Positions 38,586 to 52,414 of a DNA stretch of 64,000 nt are shown here, piece after piece. Origin of the DNA: Balanoglossus misakiensis (lineage: Eukaryota > Hemichordata). The notes under the pieces are model-generated. The model was not told the DNA's origin. It did no database searches and saw nothing but the letters and a program-made list of their open reading frames with translations. Position 1 is the stretch's first letter. Each line of letters starts with the position of its first letter. The stretch spans positions 6,944,001 to 7,008,000 of the forward strand of contig CM082578.2 in the NCBI GenBank assembly GCA_040954595.2, in the 5' to 3' direction. The translations under genes were made by a program, and so were the position numbers.

Positions 38586-39769
38586 CATTCTTTCAATAAA
38601 CCATATGATGTTGAAAGCACATGAATCGGGATTGTTTTTGCCCGAGGAATACGTGTATCTTGTTGTTTCTGTCATACAGCCACGAAAACTCCGACATTGT
38701 ATGCACATAGGCATGTGTGAATCGTTCTCGCGGCAAACATACATGCACCCTTCGGCGCCCAAAATACCAGCCTCGACGAACATGTCCAACGCAAGAGCCA
38801 ACGGGCCAAGAATGTTGCGCAAGTCCCATCTTGAAACAAAACTGAAACAAAAGAAATGTGATTTCAAAATTCATACCACACCCGTTAAAGTTTATACGAC
38901 ACGTTGTAGGCTTTTGTCACGAGTCCAATTAAGTAATCAGACGACACAACACATCGTTGGCACGTAATTGCGCCACCTGACAATAGCGTAAATGACCACG
39001 ACAGATAGTAAAGACAACAGCGGACGACCTTGGAAGAATAACCCTTTTCTCCCGTTTTGACGACGTATTGTTTGACAACGACTGTCCATTTCGAAGACCA
39101 TTAAAGACACTCTTCATCACTCAGCTCTAAAGACAAGCGCAATCATTCCTTGCAACAGGAAAGAATATAATGCTTCAGTTTTCTGCTTGACTTTTCAATG
39201 CAAAACTAGTCCGACTGCTTTGGAACACATAGTTTGAAAAGAAAGACTCGTTCTCTTCTGATATTACGGTGGGACAGAAACACAATATCGACTGGAATAG
39301 GGACAACATGTTACTCATTTTGTATAATCGCGTGAAGATCAGAAGCCCACAAAATATCAATAAGTCGTTTCTCACGTGAAATACAAATAAAGTCTGAGCA
39401 AAAACCAAAAGAAGAATTTGAGACTGGTCTCAATGTTTGAAACTGCCGCGCTTTTCCTAACTCCTCTTTGCCTTTGACTTCGCTGTGCAGCCTGTCAGCT
39501 ATATTGATCGACCTCCATTAGACTGGAACAAGTCAATGTCATCATGCGTCAATGTGGCATAAGACGATAAATGCAATTGATGATCGATAAATCGATCACG
39601 TAAAGATGGGTCATGGTGTCACACACCTGTTATGTGTTCTGACGGACCGTCGTCCGCGCATGTGCCCGCCGTTCAAGGCTTTCAAAAAGTCGAAAGTGTG
39701 TTACGCGAAATTCAGCAGTTTCTAACAATGAAAACGGCCGCGGGGTACTCTCTCGTCTGACGTCTTCTT

Positions 39770-39806
39770 TCTTGTTTGTTTGTTTGTTTGTTTGTTTGTT
39801 TGTTTG
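39770..39806. repeat. (TTTG)n microsatellite
   Basis: About eight TTTG units running into TTGC-type variants. Confidence 0.85.
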
Positions 39807-41301
39807 CTTGCCTGCTTGCTTGTTTGTGAATACACCGTGCTAAAATATTCCCCTCGTGAACACAGGCACTATGCATACTACATGCATGTCAGACTCGGGC
39901 GATAAACCACAGACAAGATTTTTTCCGTGGATAAAGTTACTACCCCGATTTCATCATGGCTCGTGTAAAATCAAATGAAGATAACCCAGTAAAAAATAAT
40001 AGGTCTAAAACTTACAACCCTGATTAGAAAGTTAAAAAAAGAAGGTTAGACACCAGGAGAGGGGTACTCCCTCCTTACCCCTCCCAGCTACTGAAGACAC
40101 AGTGCCGCGATAATGTACAGACCGACCAAACCAAGCCGTGTGTGTTTATCCACGGTTGGTGATATGTCTGTGACTGATACTGAAACTTTCAAGGACCACT
40201 ACTCTATACACGATCATGATACCGCTCGTCTGCTCGAGGCTTCCTCGGCAGACCATCTACCAATCTATACCTCTGGCAATGCAATTACCGTAGTATATAC
40301 TAGTATACAATGGAAATTTAGCTTCCCGGTGTCATCGCTTTAAAAAAAAAATCAGTCTGATCTGGACTAGACAATTTGTGATCAGACCAGACAATATGTG
40401 ATCCAATCTTCTATGACACTCCCACGCATTTCATCACAAGCGCGTTTTAACTTGATATGATCATGGACGTCCATGATATGATGTAATGCGCGGAGAAAGG
40501 GACGTCGTTTCTAATGGGTTGCGAGGAAGAAAGAAAAACACGTTATTAATTTGGGCATGAACTTGTTGAATGAGTAATTGAACAGCGAGTGTTAATCGCC
40601 ATAGACACAATTAGCACTGCGTGTTTCGACAAGTGCGCATCGAATCTTCGTCATTGATGGCTTAAGCTGGAGACGGTTGACTATTAAAAGGCCCTTCGTT
40701 ACCTTGTCGAATCAACAAGAATCTGTCGTTCGTGATTTTTTAAGCAGGGCGCGTTCTTTTTGGCGGCTGACCAAATTGCGTGACTTCCAACTTCGCAGCC
40801 CATTTTTTCCCTTTCTCCGCCTTTGACGTTCTAATAATAGGCCCGACAGCCATCTTCCCCTTTCACGTCTGTCCTTGTGCGGATAAAACGCGCAAACAAA
40901 CACAAATAAACCCTGTTTACAATCTGTCTGGAAATCAAGGATATCTCAACAAAGTCACGTCCTCGGTAAACGTCATGGTGTCGGTGATATTTATCATTTT
41001 GAGGTCAAATCTGATATGTTCTGGAATGGCGTTATCCTCGCCCGTCTTGAGTCGCGCAACCTTCTTGGGATAACATCTTGCAAGAAGGAGACTTCTGAGA
41101 TAAACATCGCTATTCGAGTATATGACTGTTTCACCCGTGGGCCAGCATCTTTAGCAACAGCGACAAAATGGCGAATATTTGGAAAGGGCTGTGTGCTATA
41201 AAAATGGATTACTTTGGGCCTAGTTTCTGGTTTTATTATTTGATAACGAGTTTGCGCATTTAAGAACAACGCTACTTGCGTTTGAAAAACCTCCCTGTTA
41301 A

Positions 41302-41462
41302 AGGTATGGTTGTCATCTATGGAAATTTAGCCACATTTACCATGGTAAATTGAGATCGAGCCAATCACAGATTTTCAGTGGGTGGCACGATATGTTCTTA
41401 TTGAACACTCAAATTCGCCATTTCAGCCATATAAGGGCGTTTGTAGGTGACCGCGTATATCT
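41302..41462 (-). mobile_element. TTAA-flanked miniature element, copy 2
   Basis: Ends AGGTATGG and GTATATCT with TTAA at 41298-41301 and 41463-41466. The interior CAGTGGGTGGCAC and ATGTTCTTATTGAACACTC are the reverse of the core of the element at 10619-10797. Confidence 0.65.
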
Positions 41463-41651
41463 TTAAATTTACCTCAACGAGCGTCCACAGGTGTTCATTC
41501 AAGTCGTTGCATGACGCACGCCAACACTGCAGATGACAAAGAACGACAGTGGTCGTGGCCAGTTTTGAATCTCAACTTTCTATTTTTAGCAGTAGTCGTA
41601 CAAACAACACCCACTTTTACACTGGCGAACGGCGTACTTCAGTATCAACTG

Positions 41652-41732
41652 TAGCCCGGAGACACAGGCGTTATGTAGGGGAAAAGATGTATGTATTCTA
41701 GATTCTAGATCAACGCCTGTGTCTCCGGGCTA
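41652..41732. mobile_element. 81-bp hairpin element with 9-bp duplication
   Basis: The outer 21 bp on each side are perfect inverted copies, beginning TAGCCCGGAGACACAGG, around a 39-bp loop. The sequence TATCAACTG lies directly outside both ends (41643-41651 and 41733-41741), a perfect 9-bp duplication. This marks a discrete insertion. A 9-bp duplication fits Mutator-like elements, but 21-bp ends are short for that group; class unknown. Confidence 0.8.
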
Positions 41733-41799
41733 TATCAACTGCAATTCCCTTGACCGATACATAGATATTACATACATGTACATAGATACATGGGCCTAC

Positions 41800-41949
41800 A
41801 TACATACATACATACATACATACATACATACATACATACATACATACATACATACATACATACATACATACATACATACATACATACATACATACATACA
41901 TACATACATACATACATACATACATACATACATACATACATACATACAT
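41800..41949. repeat. (CATA)n microsatellite
   Basis: About 37 near-perfect tetranucleotide units, starting about 65 bp after the hairpin element. Confidence 0.97.
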
Positions 41950-42295
41950 GAACAAATACAATTTGATGCTTAGGTCATCGTGACGTCACTATGTCACGGT
42001 AATCCGATGACTGTTTGTATATTGCAAATTGTATTACTCTACAGTTAACAAGTATAAATACACTTTTCAAAGACCACCACTGAAGTTTCAGCCTCTGTAG
42101 GATAGTATGTCACAAACAATATGTCCACTTTCCGGCCATTTTCTGTTAGAACCGGTTTATTCACGTTTATGAACATTAAACGCATGTGGAAGTTGCGCAA
42201 ACATTTATCACTGGTGCCAATTGCTTTCCGGCCTAAATGTGACAACCTAATACTCAATTAAATTTGTCATTAAGAGCGCTATCAAAATAAACTCT

Positions 42296-42468
42296 ATAGT
42301 ATAGTATAGTATAGTATAGTATAGTATAGTATAGTATAGTATAGTATAGTATAGTATAGTATAGTATAGTATACATAGTATACATAGTATACATAGTATA
42401 CATAGTATAGTATAGTATAGTATAGTATAGTATAGTATAGTATAGTATAGTATAGTATAGTATAGTAT
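42296..42468. repeat. (ATAGT)n pentanucleotide array
   Basis: Over 30 ATAGT units interrupted in the middle by four ATACATAGT-type units (42371-42405). The interruption is itself a regular higher-order repeat. Confidence 0.95.
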
Positions 42469-45387
42469 TTGTCGCACAAAAAACCGACTCACTTTGTAAT
42501 TAGAATGCGTAATGCTCCGGAAAACCTCGCATTTGAGTTTGAAATGGAGTCGGTGTGTGTTTGGTTTTTGGTCGTGTACTGTTTCCTCTGTCCGGAATTG
42601 TCTGCCCACGCGCCCCTTTTCTTTGGGGAAATCAACTTGATGTCAGACCGGACAAGGCGGCTAGGCAGTTGGCTGGAAGCCACCGACATCCACCGCTTCA
42701 CTTCAAATCTCACTGAGCCACTTCCTCGCCAGGCTTATTTTAGAAGCATTTTATTCCCAATTCAAACACACACGTTGGTCTCCATGGCGAGTAGTGGGTG
42801 ACAAAGAATCTCTTGGCCGTAAACATGTCGCAACTGTCAAAACTAATTGCCCCATTCTGATTTATTCGTCGGCTCGTGTTCGGTTATTAAGGTCTTGCGA
42901 GAGAAAAAAAGTCTGCGTGTTGGACTACAAACGGAAATGAGCGTGGCCCTAAGAAGAGCAATATCAAGTTCAAAGTCAGATATCACCTTTACCCCTGCTG
43001 AGTTTAGCCGACCACCCAAACAAGGCAATTATAAGGAAAGACCATGCTAATATTTGAATTTGGGTGAATTATAACAAGTTTTAATTTCTAATTGCTTATT
43101 TCTTTCATATATTTAACTAATAACACACTTTAGCCTGCACGAGGTACAGTGATATCTGACCATAATATTGATGATACCGCACGTGACACAAGTGAAACAA
43201 ACGTACAGGCTGGACTTTGACTGTGTGAGTGTTCTGTCCGTCACGCTTCGTCACCGGATCGAGTCTGTTCGGTGAATGTCGAGTTTTGCCATATAAGGAT
43301 GTGCGTGCCATATATGGACGTGTCAGTCGCATTAAGTGGGAGTAGCTGGCGCTGCAGTTAGGAACGTAACAGGTGCGAAAATGATTAAAAATCATGATCT
43401 GCGAATTGTCATCGCTTGCAAAAGTGTCACTTGTCTTGTGGCAAGGTTACTAAATATGGACTGATATTGTACCTTGTCGAACAAGCGAGCAAACAATCAA
43501 ATAAACGGCTAAGAGTTCGGGAGTGGTCTGGCATTTGGGGTGCAGCTATACATAAATCGGTATTGAAAAGAGAAAGTGGAATATATAGTCTATCATCTTT
43601 AAACTTCTATGACAACTGGGCGAATTCTTCGTCATCACTACCCACCGACGTCAGTGTGTGGGATGGTCTTCAATCAAACAATATCGTCAAAGATGATTTG
43701 AAGAAGATTGAAATGACATGTCAGTGCCAAAAGCAGTATTCGAACTTCAATAACCCCCGCAATAACCCCACTCGCCACCATGTGTCCCGGTCATGTGTAA
43801 GGTTGTATTCCCGGCCCAGCTACGAAGACGTGACAGCGAACGACCGCAGTGTTACGAGCACAAACCCAGCCGTTGCTGTTGCATTATTTTTAGTTTGCAT
43901 TAGGCCTAAAAGTGTAAGATCTGTAAGAACACAAGACAACCTGGAAACGAATATACCAGGCGCGGAATGCTAATTTATCGCGCAGGGGGCAGGCCTATGC
44001 GAAAATATATACAAGTAATTCATGAAATTGTATAATGATTCGGCGTGGAATGATTACTTGTATTTTTGCATTTATTATTTTTTAATATAGTGAACTGGTG
44101 CGTGGTGATGGTGGCAATAACTGGTGGTCGTACATTTAAATATATGATTGAAAATGGTTTTTGATAAGGTCTATATAGAGAATTGGGTAATGTTGACACT
44201 AAAATAGACACATAATAAATGCGCAGATATTTCTCTGGTGTGCTATCACCTCCCTAATACCCACGCACTTAAATATATCAAATTTTCACGATAACCCGAC
44301 CCAGTTCAACTACCAGTGTGAGCGCCCTTTCCTTTCAAGATCAGAGCGCGCACGCCAGTTAGGCCTAGAGTGACTTGGCGCGCTGTCTACGTCATTCACT
44401 GAGATGTACCATGCCTTTACACACTCGATCGAGGCCTTCTGTGGCCATGTGGTCACCCGAAGTTAGTTGCGATGACAAGACGCGATTATGTCTGTCTGCC
44501 GTTCTACTTGAGAGACCACCAATTGTGATCAGGTGTTACCGCCGGCCTCGGCCATTTCGCCGTTTTCCCGAAAATAAACGTTAAAAAACACCAAGAGTGT
44601 GACTGTCAGCATTGGCCGTCACAAGACGAATCCGCTCAAGAAACCCTCCTTCGGGTTATTATCATGAAAATGAGCGACCAAACATCACTCGCGACGATGG
44701 TTTTGTATTGTGTTGTGTTAAAACGGGGACTACTGATAATGGTTAATAAGCAAAGGACCTTGTGTTTGTGTTTGTATAGGCTTGCTTGAATAAACGTCGG
44801 CCGGAAATGCCAACGCCGCGGGGGTCATCGATTGAAAAACCACAAGACGTTGTAGGCGGAGCGTTCTCTCAGTAATATAATACCCATGATAATTTAGCAG
44901 AACGGTTACTATGGCCACCATAATTTAATCAGTGATGTCAAAGATCTCCTCGCCGCTGATTGGATAAGGAAATACGATTGATCAGTTTAGGGCTTCTATT
45001 TTGTTGCTCGATGAACACACGATTTCTTGTCTGTCAACGTGCTGCAAGGAGGAAGAAAATCAGTGCGCGCCTCTGATTTGCCGAGTTGTTTTCAAACGAA
45101 CTTCTCACGTTACGTGTGATGTCGAAGGCGATTCAGTCACAGCAGTCAACGTTTTGAGTCGAGCGAGACGTGAGGAACGCCGTCGAGTAAGGTTTTGCGA
45201 ATTAATCCGTGTACGATCGTAAAGCTGACAATTTTGACGTTACGTCTGTTGAGGATATATTTTTTGATGGAACGCGATCTTGCCGCTGATCTGCCCTCTA
45301 TCTCAAACCTCGACGTCGCGTCGTGTGTGTCTTGTTGACGCGCTCGCTGCACTGACACGAGCGCCGTGTACCGAACTGATCCTCTGG
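42469..45387. promoter_or_regulatory. Upstream region of the DUSP gene
   Basis: No gene recognised; a 185-codon frame at 43416-43973 has no family signature. Nearer the gene lie an inverted CCAAT box (ATTGG, about 44958) and a paired CRE-like sequence TGACGTTACGTC (45235-45246), 140 bp before the first plausible start codon. CRE control is plausible for an immediate-early type phosphatase but is not shown by the sequence. Confidence 0.35.
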
Positions 45388-48300
45388 ATGCTTGAGAAAC
45401 GCCGCGAAGAAATGACATTTGACGAAACTATGGCACAAGGCAAAGGAACCGAGTGGCTACAGGAGCAGCTGACAACGAACGATCATCTTGTTTTGCTGGA
45501 CTGTCGGGCGAGCAGAGACTTCAACCAGTCGCACATTGAAGGGGCCATCAACGTGACCGTGCCGAGTCTTCTGCTCCGACGCCTGAAAAAGGGGCACGGG
45601 GTCTCCTTCAAAACTTTGATATCGAGCGAGCAGGGCAAGGAGAAATTTGTGAAAAAGTCCCAAGTCGGAACCGTCGTCCTTTACGACGACCACACGTCGA
45701 ATTTGAACGAGAACGCCGACAGTGTATTGTGCGTGCTCCTGAGGAAACTGCTAGAAGATGGCTGTCATGTGTGTTACTTGCAAGGTACGTACGACCATTC
45801 ATTATGTTTTGGTGTGTGAAGTGTGTGTGTCAGAGAAGGGCCGCATTCCTTCACATTTGGGATCTTCGGTTGAACTGACCGTTGTGTTGCTGTTGACACG
45901 AAGGATTTTGAGATTTTTTTGGGTCTGGTTTGGACGATGACAGTTCGAGAAGACGTCAATGTTACGCTAAGTTATACATCTTCGATGTAGACTAGCAGTG
46001 GGAAGGGGGCGGAGTTTACTCGTGTAAAGAAACCAAAATGGCGAAAGGATGGGGCCTACATGCATTTCTTGATTTTAATTTTCGAAACACGCACGCACGT
46101 ACCGCGCGTTATCAGCTAGAGCCGGCGGAAACACACATGTTTGTTTTCCTATCATATTTTTTTTTCGGTTTATCAATGTGGCCCAAACACCTCGACCGGG
46201 GATATTATGAATCGGCAAATTCCCGATTTGATCTGTGAAAATATAAAGTCGGATGGTCCAATGTTTTTTTTTTTACCCTCGAGTTAATACAACACCCCCA
46301 TTAATAACATAAATAACAGTGATCCACACAATTATCGTTTTATGAAAGCAATTAATGTTATATCCGTGGAACATTTATTTCCACCGAGACGTATCGATGA
46401 GGACATTGAAATCGACACCAAAACATCTGGCTGGTCGCATTCAAGAGGAAATTCAGAAAAATAACATCGATTTTTTCTCCTGATAAAACTAGACCCAAAC
46501 AGAGACAACTCTGCGATTGGGAGGATGTTTTCCTCCCAAACCACATTAGCGCGAATATTGATCGATCCTCTCAAAGACGGTACAGCATCATGGGGCAAAA
46601 TCGAATATCTTAATGTAATCACATGTAGCGGCAACCAAGTCGAAAGAAGTTTTTCCCCCTAAAATATAAATTTGATTCCACTTCTCTGTATTAAAATATA
46701 ATTTAATGTACTTGTTATCTGTCTGTCTCCAGGAGGGTTTTCAACGTTTCGCAAACTGTACCCTGACCACTGCGAGAGCCGCGACGGAGACGAGAGTAGA
46801 CTCATCTTCGGCATGGAAGGACTCAATATTAACTCGAACGAGCCGAACGAAATCAACGCGGAGACACCCTTGGACAATACGTTCCCGGTGGAAATTCTGC
46901 CGTACCTGTTTCTTGGCTCGGCGCAGGACTCCAAGAATATGGACATGTTGTCAAAGCACGGTATAAAGTACATTTTGAACGTTACGCCGAACATCCCCAA
47001 TTGCTTTGAGAGCGAGGGCGACTTCAAGTACATGCAGATACCCATCAGCGACCACTGGAGTCAAAACCTCTCAGTTTTCTTTCCAGAAGCCATCGGTTTT
47101 ATCGGTAAGTTCACTTCTTGTTGATATCTTTAAGAGATACTTTTTTGTCTGTGCAGTAATGTATTCGTGTCACTTACATTGCAAGTCTCGTAAAAAAAAG
47201 TCTTTTTAACAACTCGGCCTTCTAAGTCTGTGACTGATAAAGGGTGTTAAATATCCTTGGAAAATTTACCCTGCTTGGAACTTTCTTCCTGTAATAAAAA
47301 TTAAGTGTCAAAGTGTCCTTCAACAGTCAAAACTTGCAAATCATGACTCTTCGAGAGTTTTCGAGAGCATAGACACATACACACACACACATAGATAATA
47401 TATATTGCCTATATATATGCATATATATGTGCATATATATGCAATAAGCAGAGCAAACATAAGATACCATGATACCACTTCTTTATTTTCTTTCAACTTT
47501 GAACCCTGATAAAGTCAACCCTGTTTGGATTTTGCTCTGTTAGAGCTGATAAAATAGTTGAAAATTAACTGCTCATGACAGATGTGATAAGGGGGAATTC
47601 TGATCGGATGATATGTAATCAACTGGTGCTGGGAGTGTGGGGCATGTGTCAGAGGTGTTTGTGTGACACTTGTCATGCAATGGCCAGTCCACTTTTGGCC
47701 GTCTGACTCCCCCACCTAACGACAGAGCGTACACGGCAGTGTGTGGGTGTGTTGGTACACTCTACTTAAACTTTTTTTTCTTTCGTTAATTCCATTTTCT
47801 ACTTGTTTTTTTATTTGCCATACAAGAGCCTTTTCTCGCGCCCGATTGAATAAGACTGACCTGTTCCCAACAAACTATTCTGTCGCGATATAAAAGGGGG
47901 ATTGAACTTTCCACATCATGCAATTGGGTCACTTTGTATGTATCTCGATATGTATTTGTGAATGCCGTTCTTTGGCTATAGAATAGATGATGGCCCATCC
48001 CTTCATAGTTGAGTCTGGCTGGACCGGTCGGTCAGTCAGTCAGTGCGTTGGAGTGTTGTGTACATTTCAGCCCCCCGACAGGTGGGTGGATGCCGGTCTG
48101 AAGGAACGGCCGCAGCCCCTTCAAAAGAGGAAACAATCCCAATTGTGAGAAGCATTTGTAAACCGTTGTGTACAAATGTCATGCCCCCAGTCTCCGGATC
48201 TGTTGGACCGCTTCCAATGTCAACTCTGTCTGAGATGCTCACTCCCCCCCCCCCTCCCCAGAAGTGCTGACTGCACAACTTTTTTTCTTGGATGAGTGTC

Positions 48301-51284
48301 AAGACCAGTCTGTCGTCATTTCCGAAAGTGTGACATGTGAGAATGAAAGAGGTGTCAACACACTTTTGCTCCTCCATAACTAGCCAAAGATAAAGCGTTG
48401 GCAGAACTGTCAATATTTGCATAGATTGGTCATCTCTGACTTGATCCCTCTCGGCCTGCCACTCCAAACTTTTTTTCTTTCCAATTCGCGGTCTAGAGGG
48501 ACTGTTGACCTGTAAGGGCAAATTAACCCCCCTTCTTCCAATCCACCAACCAAACAATCAAAATCTCAGCCAGGCTTCCTTACGAGAAGGGATTATGATA
48601 TAAGAAAAAAAAGGACCTGTTCAATTCAAGTGTCTGTCGGTGATTTTCGCATTTTGTGTATGTCCGCCTCGTTGAAACCAAGTCGCGATTATAATAGCAC
48701 AGCTGAATGGCAAAGTGGAAGAAATGGTCTGTGTGGACTTGGAACTGTGCCAAAATACTTTGAGAGAGACTGGCTGGGTATTTTTACAGTTTGTGTAAAG
48801 CTACTTGCCCCGTGGACGTATCACTGGAGCAAAACTGTCCTTTGACCTACTTGCATGTATTTATTCGGGAGCCGTGATGAATAAGCTGTTTGGGCTTTTA
48901 TGGGCTTTGGGGGGATTGGAGCTGGTGACAGACATTCTGAGGTCTGTGCTCTCGACGGCTTTCGCTTGACTGAAGGTTATTTCGCGTTTGCCACGGAGAC
49001 GACTGGCGAAAAAAATGAGGGAGCTTGTGCAATGTGGTTCCGATTTGGTTGGGTTTTCTAGAATGATTCGGTAGCCCGAGGAATAACTGGGAAAAAAGGG
49101 GCAAGGTACCTGCTGTGTGTAACCTCCCGCTGGAAAGTGTATCAGCTCTTGCGTATCCATGGTTATGGAGTGAGTTTGTTCGTCCAAGGACTCCAGTCGA
49201 CATTGATCTGATACACTTTTTTTGCATGCTCTCATAATATCAGAGACAGACGATTTTTAATGTGACGATTGTACATGTACTTTGAAGAGAAAGCCGTGAA
49301 GGGAACTTCATGGCCGAGTTGAATTACTGACAAAGGTTCATCACTGATCAGAGAGGAGTAGCACCCCCTGGAAACTCACGACAATTTGAACATCTTGTGT
49401 GGGCAGTATCTTCCAGAGAGGGTTTAAGTGTCAAGTTTGCTCTGGTTCTACGGAGAAAAAAAATTCTGTGGATTTTTTAAAATACATTACCGGTATATAC
49501 TACAGTGTCAAAATTCGCGTTGTCGTTCTCTTCTACTGAACAGTGTCTCTATGCAAGAAATTCAACCAGATTGTCCAACTTACCCTGGTACTGTGAATGT
49601 CTGTAATATTATTAGGTCAACTGTCATTCAATGCCGTTTATCATGGCTCCGACATTCATGAAAAAAATCTACCCACAGTGTAAAATTATTCCCCACACAT
49701 AATAAAGGCAATAAAACATTCCTGCCGACTTGAAAGGGATTTTCTCCAATGATGTCATTGCTGTCATGGTAACCACATGTTCTCCTGTAAGATTGAGTGG
49801 AGTTAGCCAGTTTCTTTGAGATAAAGATATCTGTGTTCATTGACTTCCTTTGACGGCGTTGCTATGGAGACTGTTTCTGGTGGCTCTTCTAAGAAAGCTT
49901 TGTTCCGGCATAAAATATACAAAAAAAACCCAACAAACCCACATCCTGTCCTTCCAGGAAAGACCTTATTCAAATCCGACTTTCATTTATGAACTTGAGC
50001 CGCCCACGGTCCCAGTATCGGTGCAAATGTACTTCCACGGAAATGAGTGCAATATTCATTGCCGCGCGCTAGGCAGTGATGTAACATGACTAACCCAGAC
50101 TACAAAACGCACTTATACCGGGAAAAAAACACCCCTGACTTCCCCCATGTACTCATTTCGTTTCTTTTTTTGATTCTCAATTTATAAAATTTCGCTCCCG
50201 TCATCTGTCATCTCCTTCGAATGCACCAGTGGTTTTGATTAATTTGCAGTTTGTTTATTAGCCGGCTTCGGTATCGTAGAGGTGATGCGTCCCCACATCC
50301 AAGCTTCAATTAATGGATATTTCCTCATTTAGCCATTGATCAAAAGAAAAAAAAAAAGATGGCACGACTGAAAAGAACCGTTGACATTACACTTGCGCAT
50401 TGACGTTTCAACGCCTTTCATGAGTGATTCCGGATAATTGGTGTGTGGCTTGGGACATAAACTATCTCTTTGAGTTTCAATGCTGCTTTCTTTCTTCGTA
50501 TTCAGTGCCTTTCTTTCTAGCCCAGTGTCATTGTTTTATTTTTGTGCAGTCAGGCAGATCCGTTTGTCTTGTCTGTGGCATGTTTTGTACTGCGGGTCAG
50601 TCGTAATGGCACGTACTGGGCCTTCGGTTTTTGAAGAAACTTAGCCAAGCATACCCCTCATTGGTATGAATGGCTGAAGGTGCTTGATTGTGTCATGCAT
50701 GTAAACACCACATATTTTTTACCGCCTTTTTTTGGGACCGAGAAAGTTGGAGGGCTATTGCAGCCAATATGGCTTTCATTAAGGTCCCATGACACCCTTT
50801 TTCACCTAGCCAGCCACTGATATTTGGTCACTTCATTAACCATGTTCAATAATAATTTTCATTTCTGTCTGAAATACATGGACAAATTAACACAGCATTT
50901 TTTAACCAGATTTTTTCTTGTCTGTCTTTTCTTCTTACAGAGGAAGCAAGGCAGGCCAAGTGCGGAATTCTAGTTCACTGCCTGGCCGGCATCAGTCGAT
51001 CGGTGACGGTGACCGTGGCCTACCTCATGCAGACGCTCGCCCTGTCGCTGAACGACGCGTACGACTACGTCAAGAAGAGGAAGGCGAACATCTCGCCCAA
51101 CTTCAACTTCATGGGACAGTTGTTGGACTTTGAGAGTACGCTGAGCAACAGCCCCTGCCGGAAGGGCACTTGTAGCTGCGCGCTGGAGGGACGGAAGTGC
51201 GCGAGCCCGGACACCGCCCTCTTCTCCTACAGTTCGAGTTCGGAGACGAGCTGCGAATTCCACTTCGACATCTCTCCCAGCTGA
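45388..51284 (+). CDS. ERK-type MAP kinase phosphatase (DUSP6/7/9 group)
   Basis: Dual-specificity phosphatase that dephosphorylates ERK as negative feedback on growth-factor signalling, usually cytoplasmic. Coding exons: 45388-45784, 46733-47104, 50941-51284; phases agree, 370 aa (human DUSP6 381). Exon 1 is the rhodanese-like ERK-binding domain, with [20 protein letters not shown] and the kinase-interaction motif LLLRRLKKG. Exon 2 starts the catalytic domain: [43 protein letters not shown] with the general-acid Asp. Exon 3 carries the active site HCLAGISRS, then [14 protein letters not shown] and a Cys/Ser-rich tail. In-frame ATGs at 45388, 45412 and 45430 are all possible; 45430 has the best initiation context. 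Paralogue assignment is not possible, as expected for a pre-duplication gene. Confidence 0.94.
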
Positions 51285-51531
51285 AAAGACAGCAAAAGTG
51301 TCGGGGAATACAAAAAATGCTCCGGAACCTACTACAAGCGAAATTTTAATCAGCCAGTCACTTTGACAGTGCAAAACGGCAACTGGCATCAGGGATTGAC
51401 ATTGTTAGAAGTTCAGGAGCGAGAGGAGAAGGAGACCCGTGTCCATGGCAACAGTGTGTAGTAGCTGAACTGTCCTGACAGTCTGTGGTCCTTCCCAAGG
51501 ATTAGATGAAGTGAATTTGACCTACCCTAAT

Positions 51532-51537
51532 AATAAA
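51532..51537 (+). terminator. DUSP polyadenylation signal
   Basis: AATAAA 248 bp after the DUSP stop codon. Confidence 0.55.
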
Positions 51538-52256
51538 CTGATGAACTTTGTACAGACAGACTTGTTTATTTGTATATTTGTTGACCAAAGCACATTGTAA
51601 ATTGTGTACAGATATCCCTTTTTCTGAATTTGTAAAACAGCCACTATCCACCAGAATTGGTGTTTCACTAGTGGTATTAATTTTCTCCTTTATTTTGTAT
51701 GTTTCGTTTTGTAGAGTTTTATTTTTCACGAGAAATCTCTAAGTAAACATGGATAGTATTTACCTAAATGTGCCACATGAGACGTTACCTGTTCTCAAGA
51801 AAGAGATGTGTACAATTTGCTGATGAGTTTGTTTTTTTTGCAATCTCACTTCCTGTTCATTTCTGTAGCTGTGCGCACCAGTGCTTAATGTAAATTGCAG
51901 CTCTAATGTTGTCGACGACAACTTGCCATTTCAGTCTCTTGCTCCGGAGGATATAACCCGTCCACACAAACGAAAAAATTGCTACGAGGCTTGGCTCGCT
52001 TTTTGACCGAGGGTGGTGTTGGTTTGATTTGCACCTTCTTGTTTTTTGTTTTAAAATCTAAGCTTGCCAAGCTTTGATGAATCTCAGGAAAACTTGAAGT
52101 CACACTCTCAGAAAAAAATTCCCCACTTTCACGGACTAGCCAGTTATAACTATCAAGACACGCCATAGACCGATACATACAGTACTATAGAATGAGACAG
52201 CCATTTTAACTACTGGCAGATGAATGTCACTCATAAGGGGGGGACCCCATTCATTT
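51538..52256. other. Intergenic gap before the retrotransposon
   Basis: Unassigned sequence between the DUSP 3' end and the DIRS insertion. No gene or structural repeat recognised. Confidence 0.5.
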
Positions 52257-52414
52257 TTCAATTCTGTACATTGAATACTTACCCACCAAACTTTCGGGAA
52301 TTAATACCTCAGGCTCCGTTAATTGCAAGATTAGAACTTTTAGCCTAGACTATCCTGTGACCTGGGTCACAGGACCCCCTAGCTCCTCAGTTTAATACCT
52401 TGCAGAGACTGCAT
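52257..52414 (+). repeat. DIRS left inverted terminal repeat
   Basis: From GAATACTTACCCACC (52275) to about 52395 it is identical to the reverse of the right end; a weaker match continues to GAGACTGCAT (about 52414). The outermost 18 bp differ from the right end and are matched instead by the internal complementary region. It contains a 22-bp palindrome centred on CCTGGG (52353-52374). Confidence 0.9.

Noticed and set aside
43416-43973. 185-codon plus-strand open frame upstream of DUSP
   Set aside because: No family signature or upstream gene structure; treated as chance.
45280-45387. Extension of the DUSP frame upstream of the first ATG
   Set aside because: Open but starts at a non-AUG codon and has no similarity to the family N-terminus.
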